64,000 nucleotides of DNA from Prostheceraeus crozeri (GCA_907163375.1 CAJQUW010005784.1:533015-597014); one strand, 5' to 3'; shown: positions 11,350 through 23,400, numbered from the stretch's first letter. The notes: generated by a model from the sequence alone, not told the origin. Numbers and translations are program-made.

Positions 11350-11800
11350 TGATTAAGAGGATAACCCAGATCTTTTTTATGTGATCTTATATAGGCCACA
11401 CTATATTAAGGCATAATTATTAGTTAGCCTATCGTAATTGAAGCGTTAAATTGAAAAGGGAATAGCTTAATCATGGCCAAGGAGCATGCACCTATGCGTT
11501 TATATGATTCTTATTTGTAGCGTACGCAAAGCCGCTGTCTTTGACCTCATGTGCACATGTATTTGAAAAACTGCTTTAAACACGAATTTTGCAAGAACAC
11601 AACGTTGTATACTAATAGTTAGGTAAGGTGGACCAAACTGGCCCAGGCCTATTAGGCTGCTGTCAGCAGTTTGTCGATCAGCGAAGCATATAATGTAGGA
11701 CTATTCTCCAAGTTGTAGTCTACTACGATGACCAGCAGATTACGTCTGCAGCACACGTCGAGTGCAGACGTCGCTCCTGTCTCTCTGGACAAGTTGTCTT
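11350..11800. other. no gene seen
   Basis: This is the spacer between the Tc1-like element and the start of recognisable LINE endonuclease coding. The 5' boundary of the LINE is not visible and may lie within this stretch. Confidence 0.4.
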
Positions 11801-11846
11801 TTTACAGGATACTAATACTAATTTACTGTTAATTGGTGACCACAAT

Positions 11847-12589
11847 TTGCATCGAGCAGATAGAGCTAATCAGAGGGGAGGTGGCATATGCGTTTGGGTC
11901 AGGTCATTATTCCATGTTGAGGTGATTGCTACGAATTCAGACGATGCTAACGTAGAGTGTTGGATCCTCTTCATCAGATATCAGAATTTAAAGTGCATTT
12001 TTGTGTCTCTATGTATTAACCCCGCGGATCTGCTCTAAATCAAAGTGAACAAATCTTATCATGTGATGCCATTTCAAAGATCATCGATGAATACCATGAC
12101 AATGGCCCTTGTATTCCTGTCTGCATCTGCGGTAATTTTAATCATGTGAGCACCACGATTTTTGATATTAACTATAATTTGAATAATGCAGTACAAGTTC
12201 CGACTCGTAATGATGCATTCCTCGATAAAGTTCTGCTTCCGTCTGATCAATGTCATTATTATGGTGATGCACGTATCTTTGATCCTTTTGGTTCAAGTGA
12301 TCATTCCGTGATATTTCTTTCTTCGCTCAGATCAATTCCGTCGAGTGCTTCATATTATCCGGTCTTGGATCTTCGACAATCAAATATATCTCGTGCTGAA
12401 TTGTGTCTTGATAATATTGATTCGGAGATGTTACTTGGTAACAAAAAATAAGATGATGCATGTGATTTGTTCTATAGTATCCTTAATCAATGTTTGTCTA
12501 CCTTGCCTGTGAATTACATCAAGCACTCCGGAAATGATAAACACTGGATTACGTCTACGGTGAAAGTGCTGATCAATAGGCGTTATTAT
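11847..12589 (+). pseudogene. LINE apurinic-like endonuclease domain, degenerate
   Basis: The first piece (from 11847) holds RADRANQRGGGICVWVRS, the strand containing RGGG(V/I)C(I/V)xVR in LINE endonucleases. After a break near 12038, the region continues in another frame with CICGNFNH; families usually have GDFN here, so the catalytic Asp is Asn. The 3' piece (12146 onward) has DIFDPFGSSDHSVI-like sequence with the SDH motif of this nuclease family. A TAA near 12449 and frame changes show that the domain is dead. It ends abruptly at the hAT insertion. Confidence 0.75.
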
Positions 12590-14580
12590 TAGGGCGGTCA
12601 ATAAAGTCAATAAAGTAAAAATACGGTCAAAATAAACAAATGTAGTCAATATAGTCAATAGAGTAAAAATAAGGTCAAATGTAGTCAAATCAGGTCAAAA
12701 AGTTTAAATAAGACAGTAAATTTTTCAGGAATCTGGTCTTGCCAGGCGCCATTTTTAGACACCTGGCCTTCCTAAGCGCTATTTTTAGATCTGGGTTTCC
12801 CGAACTCCTTTAAATCTAAACAAAACGCCAAGCTATTGGGACACCGAATATTCTCGCAAGGATTTCTACGCACATGACTACATCTTTTTATTAACTGACA
12901 CTGACTATCTTCGATTGTTCGAAATGCCCAAGTGATGCATCCAAGTGCAAAAGAATTACTTGCCAATATCCTCAAGAATTTAAAGTAACACCAAGGAATG
13001 AACTTTTCTGTGTGTTTGTGAATGCCCGGTGAAATGCGCGAAACAGTTTATGATTGACAGTCATCGTAAAAGTGCCAAACATGCGACGAAGTTACAAAGA
13101 ATTACCTCTTCATCATCAGTACCATGAAAGTCAGACCTTCTTGAACTTCAAACCTGATCTGGCTAAGCATGTAACAACAGCGTTTTTAGCCGCTGACATT
13201 CCTTTACATAAATTGGAGCATCAAGCGATATGAGATTTATTTGATTTTATCTGAGCCCATCTGAGTCATCATGTCGGCAACATGTGCCAAAATTCTTTCA
13301 GTTAGAACAACAGAAATTGTTTTCGATATGTGAGTGGAGAAAAAATATTTATAATGGTGGACGAAACGGAAATTTCTGGTCGGAAGTTTATGAACATTCT
13401 TGTCGGAATTCTAGAAAAGCCTGAAGTTACTTATCGATATGACTGTAGACAGCTAGAAGGAAACATCAATCATCAAACAGTGTGCCATGCTATTGATGAT
13501 GTTGTTAAAGATTTAAATCTTCATCGCAATAATTTCCTTTTATTGCTATCTGATGCAGCTCGTTATATGACTCTTGCGGGCAAAACTTTGAAGTCTATGT
13601 ATCCATCATTATTTCATGTAACGTGTATGGCGCACCTGTTGCGCAACTGTGCATTTACTTGTGAAGTCGAAGTATGAGGCTGTCGACAGTTTGATTTCCT
13701 AAATCAAGGCTGCCACTGTTAAAAATGGTGATCGCTGTCTTCTTTTTGCATCGATTAGAAGTCCACCAAAGCCGGTCGTAACCAGGTGGGGAACATGGTT
13801 AAACGCGGCTTTTTGGTATGCAGACCACTTTTCCGACGTCAAACAAATTGTGTTGGGTTTCGAGGATGATGGATTACTTGTAAGTCGTGCAAAATCTGCA
13901 GTTTCCAGAACAGTAATTGTTGACCAACTCGTGGATGTGGCAACGTATAGACCTCTGCATCATCTAATGGAGCGATGCGAAGGAACCAACTACAACATTC
14001 GTCAGGTAATACAGGACGTAAACAGTCTGGATTTCGGAATTGATCCCTGTGTGAGCCGGAGGCATTGAATCATTAGATCGATTGTCCGAGGTCGCCTGGA
14101 AGCGGTTGCTATTGTGATCCCTGTGTAATCAAATCATATATAAACTTGCGTTTATCTAAGAATGATATCATGGAGATTGTTAACTTGGCACGTGACGATA
14201 TTTCACCAACACAATCTTCTGTTGTGTGCACAATCAACCACAGCTGCGATCGAACGAAGCTTTTCCCAGTTGAAACTCCTGCGTTTTAACAGAAACTTTT
14301 CTCCCAAAACATTAAATACTATGCAATAATGAATTACAACGCTTTCTTCTCTTCGTGAAGAACTTTGTATTTGTGGGCTCAATAATAAAATGTATTTCCT
14401 TAATTAATGCAAGTAACGTTTTCTTGTGAGTCTGAAATGATGTTTTCTTTGGTTAAACAAAACTGAATTAGGCAAAAAGATTGGGTAGAAATTTTACATT
14501 TAAGTAAAAATTTTAGGTAAAAATTTACTTGAAAATAAAGTCAAAATTCGTGATTTTTTAGGTCAATAAAAACCGCCCTA
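12590..14580 (+). mobile_element. hAT DNA transposon, 1,991 bp, nested in a LINE
   Basis: The ends are TAGGGCGGTCAATAAA... and ...TTTTTATTGACC in reverse complement, sharing the terminal TAGGGCGGT. Both termini abut the 8-bp duplication GTTATTAT. Subterminal AT-rich repeats of the type GTCAATAAAGTAAAAATA follow the left end (12598-12700) and TAAAAATTT... precedes the right end. The interior encodes a broken hAT transposase on the plus strand. Confidence 0.93.
13020..14330 (+). pseudogene. hAT transposase, CGGBP1/DUF659-like, degenerate
   Basis: The largest open piece is 13330-13677, with MVDETEISGRKFMNILVG (first catalytic D in VDET), LLSDAARYM (second D region) and LFHVTCMAHLLRNCA. This block order is that of hAT transposases related to the CGG-repeat-binding protein group. 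A preceding piece near 13150-13220 reads LNFKPDLAKHVTTAFLAADI and then PLHKLEH. Near 14240 AAIERSFSQLKLL matches the C-terminal dimerisation block of hAT proteins. Stops at 13232, 13677 and 14068, with frame changes, make it non-functional. Confidence 0.85.
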
Positions 14581-15925
14581 GTTATTATGCTTATAGAACA
14601 AAAAACTGGTCTCTGTATGCTCGTTACATGGACAAAGTTAAAATTGAAATTTACAAAGCAAAGAAATTGTGGTCTAAACAATTGATTAATGACCACAAAT
14701 CAGTATGGGATATTTACAGGAACGTTACAAGATTACAATCGAAGAAAGATTGGTTGAGTCAATTATGTACTGATTCCTCAAAAAGTATTATTGACATTAT
14801 TGAGGACTTGAATAACCGATATGTTTCGAATCTCATTGATGATCCCATTGTTGAACATCATGTACCTTATGTTGTGCCTTTCCAATTTGAGGAAATAGAG
14901 GTTTGTGAACAACTTGAGATGATTAATACTCGAACTGCTCCTGGGTGGGACGATATACCATCAATTGTATGGTCAAAGTTAGCACCATCATTATCGTCAC
15001 CTTTGCGCATTTTATCCAACCAATGTTTACAGATGGCTAATATTCCAAGATTATGGAAAAGTGCAAATATCCATCCTGTTCCTAAGGATTCAAAGCCGAT
15101 AATAACAAATACCCGCCCTACATCACTCCTGCCAGTGCCTGTGAGAATTTTTGAAAGATCTTTCATGAAATACTACAAAGGTTTTTTTCTCGATAACTTC
15201 TCAAAAAGGCAGTATGGTTACAGACCTCAATGTTCTACGGTCATTGTTTTGCTTGAACTGGAAAATTATAACACGAATTCATTTCATGTCTTGGGCTGCC
15301 AACTACTTGCGATTGATTTGGAGCAGAGGTTTGATAGAGTTTCTCATCGGCTACTTCTACACAAGTTAATGAAGACTCCAACTCTTGATAATTATCTTTT
15401 TGCCTTTGTACAAAATTATTTATTACATCGCCGACAGAGAGTTAAGTGGCTAAGTAATGTGAGTTCTTTTCGTGATGTTACTAGTGGACTGTCACAGGGT
15501 TCTGTATTTGGTCCACTGATATTTGCATTTTTTTTGTCAGTGATCTTGAGAGTGTCCTGTGTAACGACAGTAATACCCTTGTAGTCAGTTATGCTGATGA
15601 TTTTACCTTATGTGCCCCAATTTCGGTGGCCTTAGCTGATAGCCCACAGAAGGATTCTTTTTGTAAGTTAAAACATTGGTGTTTAAAGAACAATATGACA
15701 ATAAAGTATGATAAATGTGTACAAATGTTGACAACTTATAATGCTAATTTTGACCGAAGTCAGCATGTGATTGAAGGAATCAGAGTGGAGAATATTTTGT
15801 GCATACTCGGAGTGACTATTGACTCTAAGCTTTCCTGGAATGAGCATGTTATACGGATGTGTAAGAAAGCTTCTTCAAAAACATTCATCTTGCGACAATT
15901 GAAACCTTTTCCCAGCTTTGCTTAG
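14581..15925 (+). pseudogene. LINE reverse transcriptase, frameshifted
   Basis: The reverse transcriptase runs from 14628, with the RT entry motif NTRTAPGWDDIPSIVWSKL, then DSKPIITNTRPTSLLPVPV. Next come the first catalytic aspartate in LLAIDLEQRFDRVSH, and VTSGLSQGSVFGPLIF. The frame shifts near 15545-15580. The catalytic YADDFTL appears in the next frame near 15588, followed by the thumb (KLKHWCLKNNMTIKYDKCV, then ILGVTIDSKLSWNEHV) up to 15925. A C-terminal piece follows at about 16030-16330. The usual RPISL motif reads RPTSLL, another mark of decay. Confidence 0.88.
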
Positions 15926-16667
15926 TTTATTGCTCTTGTATCCGTTTGATCACTGAATATTGTTCACCAATTTTTATAAATCTTCAGACAGGTCAGAGCA
16001 ATTTGATAGAAAGAGTTCAAAATCGCTGTCATAGGATCATCTGTAATGAGACCAATTGCTCTTGTGCGGATTTTGTGTCTTTTGTCATACCGACGCACTG
16101 TACAAGGCTTTAAGCTTTTTGAAAAGGTTTAAAAATAGAAATCATCCAATGTCACACTTGATGCCATCCAAATTGCTTCATAGCGGTAAATGCATGATTC
16201 CACTGTGTAAAACTGCAGCACGTAAAAATTCCTTTTTCATTTCCATGCCCAGATTGTTTAATGATGGTTTTCGATGTGAGAGTGTTTATTTTTCTATCAT
16301 ATGTTCTCTATGTCTTCACCATATCGAATAAAGGCTCGAATAATGTGTTTCGAGCTTCAATAAAATTATTGTTATTGTTACGAATGTTTTCTATGTGATC
16401 GGTTGCGGTAAAGAAATTTATCTAGCCACACATCACTACAACATGCGCAATGCATTCTCGCCTCAAATTTAATGCATTTTTTATTAAAGCGCATTATTGT
16501 GTTGTGTTCATAATTATTATCCCCTTACAAATGCATAATTACTTCATATGTTAATCAGACACTTGACAGCTAGGTGACTGATTCATCTCGTCCGAACGGC
16601 AGCACGAGTTTCTGCTGGGAACGAGTTTGAAAATCGGACCTTCAGAGAATGCAGTATACCTTATTCA

Positions 16668-17430
16668 TGACTGCTACGAATCTGCGCGTCTGTACGGTTC
16701 CTGTTCTTATCAGACAGGATAAAAAACACATGAATCCAACTGGGTGCTTGATGTTGTTGAAAGCTCCTTCACTGTGGCCAATGTGTCTGACTAAAATGCC
16801 ACTTCAATTGATGATGCCTCACTCTGGAAGAATGAAATATTTGTTCTCGCCTTGATCAAGAGCTAAGAGCGATCGTGGTAGAGTGCTAAATCAGGTACTT
16901 CAATCGGCCTCTTGTAAAAAAAAATTTCGTGGGTCCCTCTGTGACTCCTATCTCATAACAAAATTTTAAGCGGGAAGCACCACATAAGTAAAGTCATATG
17001 CTTATTTTCTATTCTATATGCGTTTCTGCCTCCGATCGTTGATGTATATGAATATGTATTTAAAGACAGTAATTTCCAGATAAAATTTAATCAAGATGAT
17101 GTGTTTGACGACAGAAAAATAACGATTTGATAAATCAACATCCGTTTAGCTTCTTAGACTGGTGTGTACATGAGATGGTTCTACACTTGTCGTAGTACAT
17201 CTCACTTCATCAAAGAAAACACAGACAAATGTAATTTTACCGAAACCCTTAATCTGCTTCCCATTGAATTTAAATGTGCCTTTTTTCGTCTTGTCTGACG
17301 AAAAGAGGTACCAGGTAGACCTCAACAGTTGTATAGGATCGTAGTGGCACTGTATAATTCTGTGAAAGTCTCATTTTCGGTATCAGGTTGTGCGCCCGAA
17401 TATATAAGGGTTTTAGGTGGGAGTCGTGGT
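16668..17430 (-). repeat. inverted-repeat copy B, possibly a non-autonomous DNA transposon
   Basis: The segment aligns in reverse complement with 3370-4125. Its own ends also resemble each other: GCTACGAATCTGCGCGTCTG... at 16670 matches, with mismatches, the reverse complement of about 17270-17345, including the GAAxAGGxACC and CACATxxAA(T/A)CC(A)x(C)TGGG parts. That suggests about 80-bp terminal inverted repeats around a 680-bp core. No transposase is inside. The similarity to copy A extends past the right terminus (to about 17430), so the true boundaries are uncertain. Confidence 0.5.
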
Positions 17431-17989
17431 AGGGGGGCCATAGTTCCCGAAACCCTAGCGAATAGAATGGTCAGTGGTGCTGTGTTCTTTCTTGAAGTCG
17501 CCTTGTTCCTTGTCGATGAAAACATCGGCATAGTGAAGAAATCGAGGAAATTTTCTAAAGGTTTTTTCTTAAATCATTCAGCTTGATGCATTCGATTCTG
17601 TTGGATTTAAAAAAATTCACCAAAAATGTTTTCTGGTCTATTTAAACAATAGTTAAAGGTCTCTTGTCTATATAACCAAAACTTAAAAGAGACTAATTTT
17701 CGACCTTCTACTCCCTTTCCCATTACTTCCGCAGATAAGTTAATCTGCTGCAATTGTATGCTTGTCCGATTTTTTGCTCAAAAGAAAGGTGATGTTGCTT
17801 CCCTTCATTAAATTTATTCTTACTGGTTTCTCATACTCAACTAATTCACTGATAGGAAACAAAAATCACTTTCATATGTGTGAATCTTTTTCGGACTCAT
17901 TGCACTTAGTAATTACTGTTATGTGCAGATATTTCTCCTTATTCCTTATAACATTACATTACATACATCTTAGCCGGTCTTATTTTCAG
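17431..17989. other. no gene seen
   Basis: Short open stretches in both strands have no recognisable domain. If the exon at 17990-18044 is real, this could be intron or 5' flank of the vWA gene. Confidence 0.4.
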
Positions 17990-18044
17990 ATCATCAATAA
18001 AGAAGAACGAAAACTTAATGACCGCATAGCTGACGTTGAAAATA
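17990..18044 (+). CDS. predicted 55-nt exon, coiled-coil-like, upstream part of the vWA gene
   Basis: A pyrimidine-rich acceptor (TCTTATTTTCAG) precedes ATCATCAATAAAGAAGAACG and a strong donor (GTAAGT) follows at 18045. The reading frame gives IINKEERKLNDRIADVEN, charged and helix-forming. It ends with one spare base (A). The next predicted exon at 20457 begins with AC, which completes AAC (Asn), so the phases agree. Assignment to the vWA gene rests on strand, phase and distance only. Confidence 0.42.
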
Positions 18045-19532
18045 GTAAGTAGAAGTTCATCTAATCGGGAGAATAATATTTCTAGCAATTTTATGAACGG
18101 TTTTTCATTCTTATAAGCCATTTTACTTTTGGGCTTTTCCACGAGAGAAGCGACCGGCACTTGTGATACTTTTCAATCTCTACATTATGTGACGCAATAT
18201 CACGAAACGACCTTTAAAGTTAAGCTATCGCTCCAAAATGAAATTGTTGTCCCAAACTCTTAGTAATCAAAGCTTCCTTTAAAGAAAATTTTGTTAAATT
18301 ATATGCTATTGCCCCCTCTCCAACCAGATACCCCCATTTCGGAAGAACTCTAATGTGAAATGAAGAGCCATCTGCCTGCATTAATTGCTTCATCCCTCAA
18401 TGACCTACATGTAACTTTATTGAGTGATGCGCTTTCTCAAATATTTCTGAGTTTATATATAAAGAACGAAACCCCAATCATGTTGGTGTTCAATTCAGAG
18501 TTGTCACTTGGTCTGTAGATATCTACAGTCTAGTCTGTAAAGTTTGAAAATGGTCTGTATTTTTTAATCAACATTTATTTTCAGTTAGTAAGAAAACGTA
18601 TTATGTACATTGCATAGCATACGCACGTAGTTCTGTTGCTAGTGGTTATTTTTAGAGCAATCCAGCTGAACTACTAATAGATGGAAAAAAGAATGGAGTA
18701 AAGAATAGCTTTATACAGTGTAATCTGGATTAGCGAGAGAAAGTTCCATTACATGCAAAATTTTCCGTTTAAGCAGGAGAAAATATATTGTGGATTTCAT
18801 GTGAGTCATTTCTTTAATGCACAGATAGTTTTGACTTTAGTCCATTTTGTCTGTCATCTTCGTTCCAAGTGTCGATATTTACAATTTGTTTCTTGAGCAT
18901 TCATATATTTTAGCAGTGTGGTAGGAGTCATTCTGAACGTCAGGTTTCGGATGAGTTTTGAGGTTAGAGAAAGATGGGTTATGCATCGCCTCAAAAAACG
19001 CCTTCATACCTTAAAAACACGCATATTACAGTGCGTGTGTATTGAATGTGAAAGGAGAATAAAATTTACAGCTAGTCAGTAGTCCAGATCTCCCCAACCA
19101 ACCAGCAAATACAATGCACTATTAACTACGTTTTTAAGACTTAATGTACCAAACGCCCCTATTGGAAATTCAAAATTTGAAAAATAAAAATGTCTTTCAT
19201 GCGCTTTGGTTCTGTTACATAGGTGTCTACTAATATATAAATGATTTAATGAATTTGTAAATAGAGCTAAAACAATTTAGTACCAATCGCCCTATTTTCT
19301 TGATTTTTGTACAGTGAGCCCTGATTATTGCTATAATGTGCAAAGAGCCCGAATTTCTTATAATCGCGTGCACCAAGCGCCCCAGTCATAATGATAATAT
19401 GATATATTTCGAAATGACAGACGCATGACGATCACAAATAATCAAGGGAGAAGATAAGAAGTCAATGAGAAATAATATCACTATGAATCATTCGATGGAT
19501 AAAGTTCTTTCCGTTGATCGCATTGATGATCG
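18045..19532. other. putative intron sequence, no gene seen
   Basis: AT-rich sequence without a supported frame. Near 19140-19385 the words CGCCCCTATT, TCGCCCTATT and GCGCCCCAGT recur, which may mark a degraded repeat; I could not find its ends. Confidence 0.4.
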
Positions 19533-20200
19533 TTAGCCTAGGTCTGAGGTTCCTGCGATGTGCAGTTTCCGGTGGTAGAAATCGATAAAGCACGTGTCCC
19601 CGGTGCTGTAATATTTTGTTAAACAGTCTTTTTCACTTTTCTCAGCTATCACACTTGCGTCCGCCATTTTGCTGTAGCCGTACCTCACTCCTCGCCTCAG
19701 ATATTGTTCTATCCTCCTCCCTTCGTTAGCGTTCGTGAATCCCCACCACTTGGGAGCAGCATAAAAATCTTGTTGGTAATCATTGTTGAGTATATGTTGC
19801 TTAGCTCCTCGACTTTTCATTATCTTCATTGTGCATATGCTCTTGTTGCATTTTTTCAATATCCTGCTCACGTGGGCGTCCATATGTAGTTTTTGTGTGA
19901 AGGTGACTACGAGGATTATGATTTCTGAAGTACGTCTGATGTTAGGAAAATGTGGCGGCTCCGTGTATATTATCTTCGAAAGATAATTTCATGCTATTTT
20001 GTTTCGTTGAGGTTGAGGTTCGTGTTTAATGCCCACTCCTTTATATGTTGTAACTCGACTGGTGCTGTATCGAAATTTTACGGCGGTACAATCAGATATG
20101 TATCATCTGCATATTTTATGCATGTTGGATGGAAAATTCCAACATGCAAAATGCTCCAAGGATGATGGTTCTGGCTGCTATTTGGGGAATTCGAGTTATC
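19533..20200 (-). pseudogene. LINE reverse transcriptase 3' fragment, minus strand
   Basis: Reading down from about 20120, KYADDTYLIVPP shows the catalytic YADD motif, followed by ELQHIKEWALNTNLNLNETK. After frame changes, HVSRILKKCNKSICTMKIMK and then AAPKWWGFTNANEGRRIEQY, LRRGVRYGYSK appear. This is the conserved C-terminal block of CR1/Jockey-like LINEs (A(x)PxWWGFT...RIExFLRRxxRxGY). The endonuclease and most of the RT are missing. It lies antisense within a putative intron of the vWA gene. Confidence 0.8.
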
Positions 20201-20456
20201 GGCACATTTGTCTTTGATGATCATGTTACAAAAGACTCGCACCTTTCTCTGCTTCAAACTTTTCTTGAACCGATTCTCAATTGAAATATTTTGTATTTTG
20301 CATAAAATGTATGTATATATAACCTATTCAATGTACCGTATTCACAATGAAATGGTTTGCTTTGTAAATTACCACATATTCCCTATGGTGCGGAACTATT
20401 GAGACATCCTGTAGACAGTCGTCATCATAGATTTATTGTCTCTTTAGTGGTGTCAG

Positions 20457-20598
20457 ACATGCTTTTCGTGCATGCCCAAGTTTGCAGTTTACTTTTAAAG
20501 CCATCATTTGCGAAGAAATGTGGTCTTAAATACCACCCATTTTCACGTGAACTTACTGCAGATGATACTTGCCAACTTTCCAAATTATTAAGACACCG
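20457..20598 (+). CDS. predicted exon of the vWA gene, N-terminal to the first vWA domain
   Basis: The exon reads MLFVHAQVCSLLLKPSFAKK and KYHPFSRELTADDTCQLSKL, with acceptor GTGGTGTCAG at 20456 and donor GTATTT at 20599. It ends with two spare bases (CG). The next exon starts with G, giving CGG (Arg) and LLRHRYWQRVL across the junction. The 321-bp intron has a weak donor. I do not recognise the domain encoded here. The start of this exon could instead be at TTTAG|TGG a few bases earlier. Confidence 0.5.
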
Positions 20599-20919
20599 GT
20601 ATTTTTTATAGACTTACTTTTCCCTTACTACTTTGGATATGATTTACCTTTTCTATTTTATGATTCAAATTTTTCACTTTAAATGCGTCTTCCTTTTGAA
20701 TGAAATAAGGATCCTGGCTGCTATTCTTTGTAATTTCGCAGTTAAATTGCCTCCTCAGGTTCTTAGGTTTCATTTGCGAAAATTTTCGAAATAATACTTG
20801 ATGATCATGAAATGACAGCAAGAATTATTTTTTCTCTCGCTAATACTAAATACCATGATGATGCTTGAGAAATATTACATTTTATTGTTTTCCTTTGCAT
20901 GTAAAAAATTTAATCTCAG

Positions 20920-21200
20920 GTATTGGCAACGTGTTTTGTATCTCTCCATTCCAGTTATGGATTGCATTGTACTTCCGAACAATCGTCCAACTCGGGCCTT
21001 ACAAGATTATCACGGACCAACATTCTCATTACGTGGCTTTATTCGATTTATCTGCACTGACGGACAATATAAGAAAATCTACGAAAATGTAATTGGTCAT
21101 CCTCGAAAAGACTATAGAGTTTCTGTCATTCTTGATACATCCGCCTCAATGGTAGGCATGACTGCAGTTGGATCCATCGAAACCTTTCTAGTGTTAGCCG
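20920..21200 (+). CDS. vWA gene exon: first half of the first vWA domain
   Basis: The acceptor is TTTAATCTCAG and the donor GTAAGT at 21201. The frame includes IPVMDCIVLPNNRPTRALQD, FIRFICTDGQYKKIYE and DYRVSVILDTSASM. DTSAS is the D-x-S-x-S part of the MIDAS metal site of von Willebrand A domains. The exon then ends in SIETFLVLAG at a phase-1 junction. The last base G joins with CA of the exon at 41245 to give GCA (Ala) and the natural sequence VLAASLHNIGVDFSLS. The style (DYRVSVILDTSASM... then SLSTSAAHTNIVKPF) recalls the vWA domain of midasin-type proteins, but that is an impression, not an alignment. Confidence 0.85.
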
Positions 21201-21914
21201 GTAAGTTTTTAATCGATTTGTTATCTATGTGCATCTGCCTCTAAGTGAATTAATAAATCATTTCATATTGATAATTATGATATCAATAGATTTTTGATGA
21301 ATATGATATTGAAACTAGCCTAACTGATATATGTTTTAGATCATGTTTTCGGGGAAGACAAATTCTATTAAGAATTACTCATAAGGTGATTACTTATATA
21401 TCATGAAAATAAAATTCATTACGATATTAATTAAAACGCAAAGTTAGCAAAGTAAGTAGAATAATTAGGTAGTGAGTTTCATCCTCGGATGAAAAATTGG
21501 TAACAGTCCTGAATAGCCGCCATTTCACCCAATAACAGGAATCATCAGGAGGCCCATTACAGATCTCTCAACATCGAAACAACTCCATATTTTAAGTTGC
21601 AGCCTAATCCTGGTAAATTTGAGATTTGTAATTAGCAAGTTAGTGGAATTTTCGACGGTCATTCAAAAAATATTACTTACAGCACACTACCTAGTTGATT
21701 TACCAGTAGTGTGTTTAAAGTTGTAGGTAATGTATGTCCGTCGAAAAATTTCGCGACCTTACGAATTGCAAATCTCAAGTAAAGTAAGTATTGAGAATGT
21801 CTCAGCTAAATAACAGATTCCTCGAACAGCAACTAATATTTCATACTACTCATGTGATCAAATGCATTATGTAGCAAAATATTTTTCATTAAGCTGTGAT
21901 CTAGCAGCTCAGGA

Positions 21915-23057
21915 TAGTGCTGTTTTCGCAACTAGATTTCATTTTCGAAATCGAAATTATAAAAATTGTAAAAACGTTTTCGAAATCGAAATCATATAAA
22001 AATTATAAAAACGTTTTCGAAATCGAAATTATGAAAATCATAAAAACGTTTTCGAAATCGAAATTATAGAAATTATAAAAACATTTTCGAAATCGAAATT
22101 TCTGAAATTATAGAATCATGTTTAATAAGTCTTAACAACATGACAGTCAGGCCCATGACATTTGACCCTAATTATTTTAGACCGTACACGAAAGACTATG
22201 GCCCCTTCCGACACCATGTCATAATATGCCTGCATTTGAAATATATGAAATCTGAAATGAAACTTTCATCATAGATTACTATTTTTTGTATGGGTCTTTT
22301 GGTAGTGATTATAATGAATTTGGTTAGAAAAGCATTTCATTTTTCAATTTCTTTTAATGAAAAAAAGCCGTATTCACTATATACCTTAAATCAATAACCT
22401 AGATGCATTTATCAAAAAATGAATGAATACTTACTAAATAACCGTAGAAATAGATAATTCCTTAACTAATTTGAACTTAAGTAGTCTTCTTTGGATAGGC
22501 CTATATGAAGGACGTGTTTGAATAATTGCATTTATTTGAATAACTATTTAAATAGTCCACTTGTAACTAAACCCAACGACCGTTGATTAATAACTTCATG
22601 GCCTAACGGATTAAAAATCACTTCTGACCACATTTTCATGGGTAAAAATAATTTTCTCAATATTGACCATTAATAATCGAAATGTAAAATGACAGCAGGA
22701 TGAATAGGGCATTTTTGTCCTTTGATCAATCACCATTATGCACTGTCATAGTGCTGTTTTCGCATTTCGCCACTAGATTTCATTTCCGAAATTATAAAAA
22801 TTATAAAAACGTTTTCGAAATCGAAATCAAAATTTCTAAAATTATAGAAACGTCTTCGAATTCGAAATCGAAATTATAAAAATTATAAAAACGTTTTCGA
22901 AATCGAAATTATGAAAACGTTTTCGAAATCGAAATTATAAAAATTAAAGAATGAGTTTTCGAAATCGAAATTTTGATGAAATTTCGATTTCGAAAATTAA
23001 ATTGGTGCATTTCGAAAACGTTTTGGAAATCGAAATCGAATTCCGAAAACAGCACTA
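21915..23057. mobile_element. MITE or paired MITEs with TAGTGCTGTTTTCG ends and tandem TTTCGAAATCGAAA units
   Basis: The sequence TAGTGCTGTTTTCGCA starts at 21915 and again near 22749. The far end at 23057 is its inverse (CCGAAAACAGCACTA). Between them lie two blocks (21944-22110 and 22790-23030) of tandem units built from GTTTTCGAAATCGAAATTAT and AAAAATTATAAAAACG. The flanks GCTCAGGA (21907-21914) and GTTCAGGA (23058-23065) match at 7 of 8 positions, as an old 8-bp target duplication would. It could be one compound element with an internal copy or two nested copies. Confidence 0.7.
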
Positions 23058-23360
23058 GTTCAGGATCTCAAATCATAAGGACGCAATTTTTCAATTTCAA
23101 TTCACCTTAGTTCATCTCTTAGACCTCTCAATGGTGACTGATGGCGATGATAATGATAATAGTTGATGACTGGTGACGATAGTTGATGATGATGACACAC
23201 ATGAGCACAAATATATACTACGCGCAGCCCCTGACTGATGATGGTTATGACGCTTGACAAAGATCACTGGTGGAGATGATAATGATGATAGCTGATCACA
23301 GTCTTGATCACTCACCCTTCCGCTAGTTCACGGTGGCTGTCCGTGGTAATCACTTGTTCT

Positions 23361-23362
<2 letters not shown>

Positions 23363-23398
<36 letters not shown>
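23363..23398. repeat. (TG)n microsatellite
   Basis: About 18 uninterrupted TG units. It extends the TGTGTG end of one copy of the satellite motif, suggesting slippage from that motif. Confidence 0.97.

Positions 23399-23400
<2 letters not shown>

Larger units (their letters stand above)
12582..14588. repeat. 8-bp target site duplication of the hAT element
   Basis: GTTATTAT occurs at 12582-12589 immediately before the element and at 14581-14588 immediately after it. Exactly 8 bp is the hallmark of hAT integration. The site lies in LINE coding sequence. Confidence 0.95.
11801..16380 (+). mobile_element. non-LTR retrotransposon (CR1/Jockey-like LINE), interrupted by a hAT element
   Basis: An endonuclease region (11.85-12.59 kb) and a reverse transcriptase region (14.58-15.93 kb) lie on the same strand and are separated only by a hAT insertion. 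If the insertion and one copy of its 8-bp target duplication are ignored, the frame reads straight through (NRRYY then AYRTKNW). The 3' end is near 16380 and ends in a short TTATTGTTATTG repeat tail after AATAAAA, as LINEs do. The 5' end is probably truncated. Clade assignment rests on motif order only. Confidence 0.85.
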
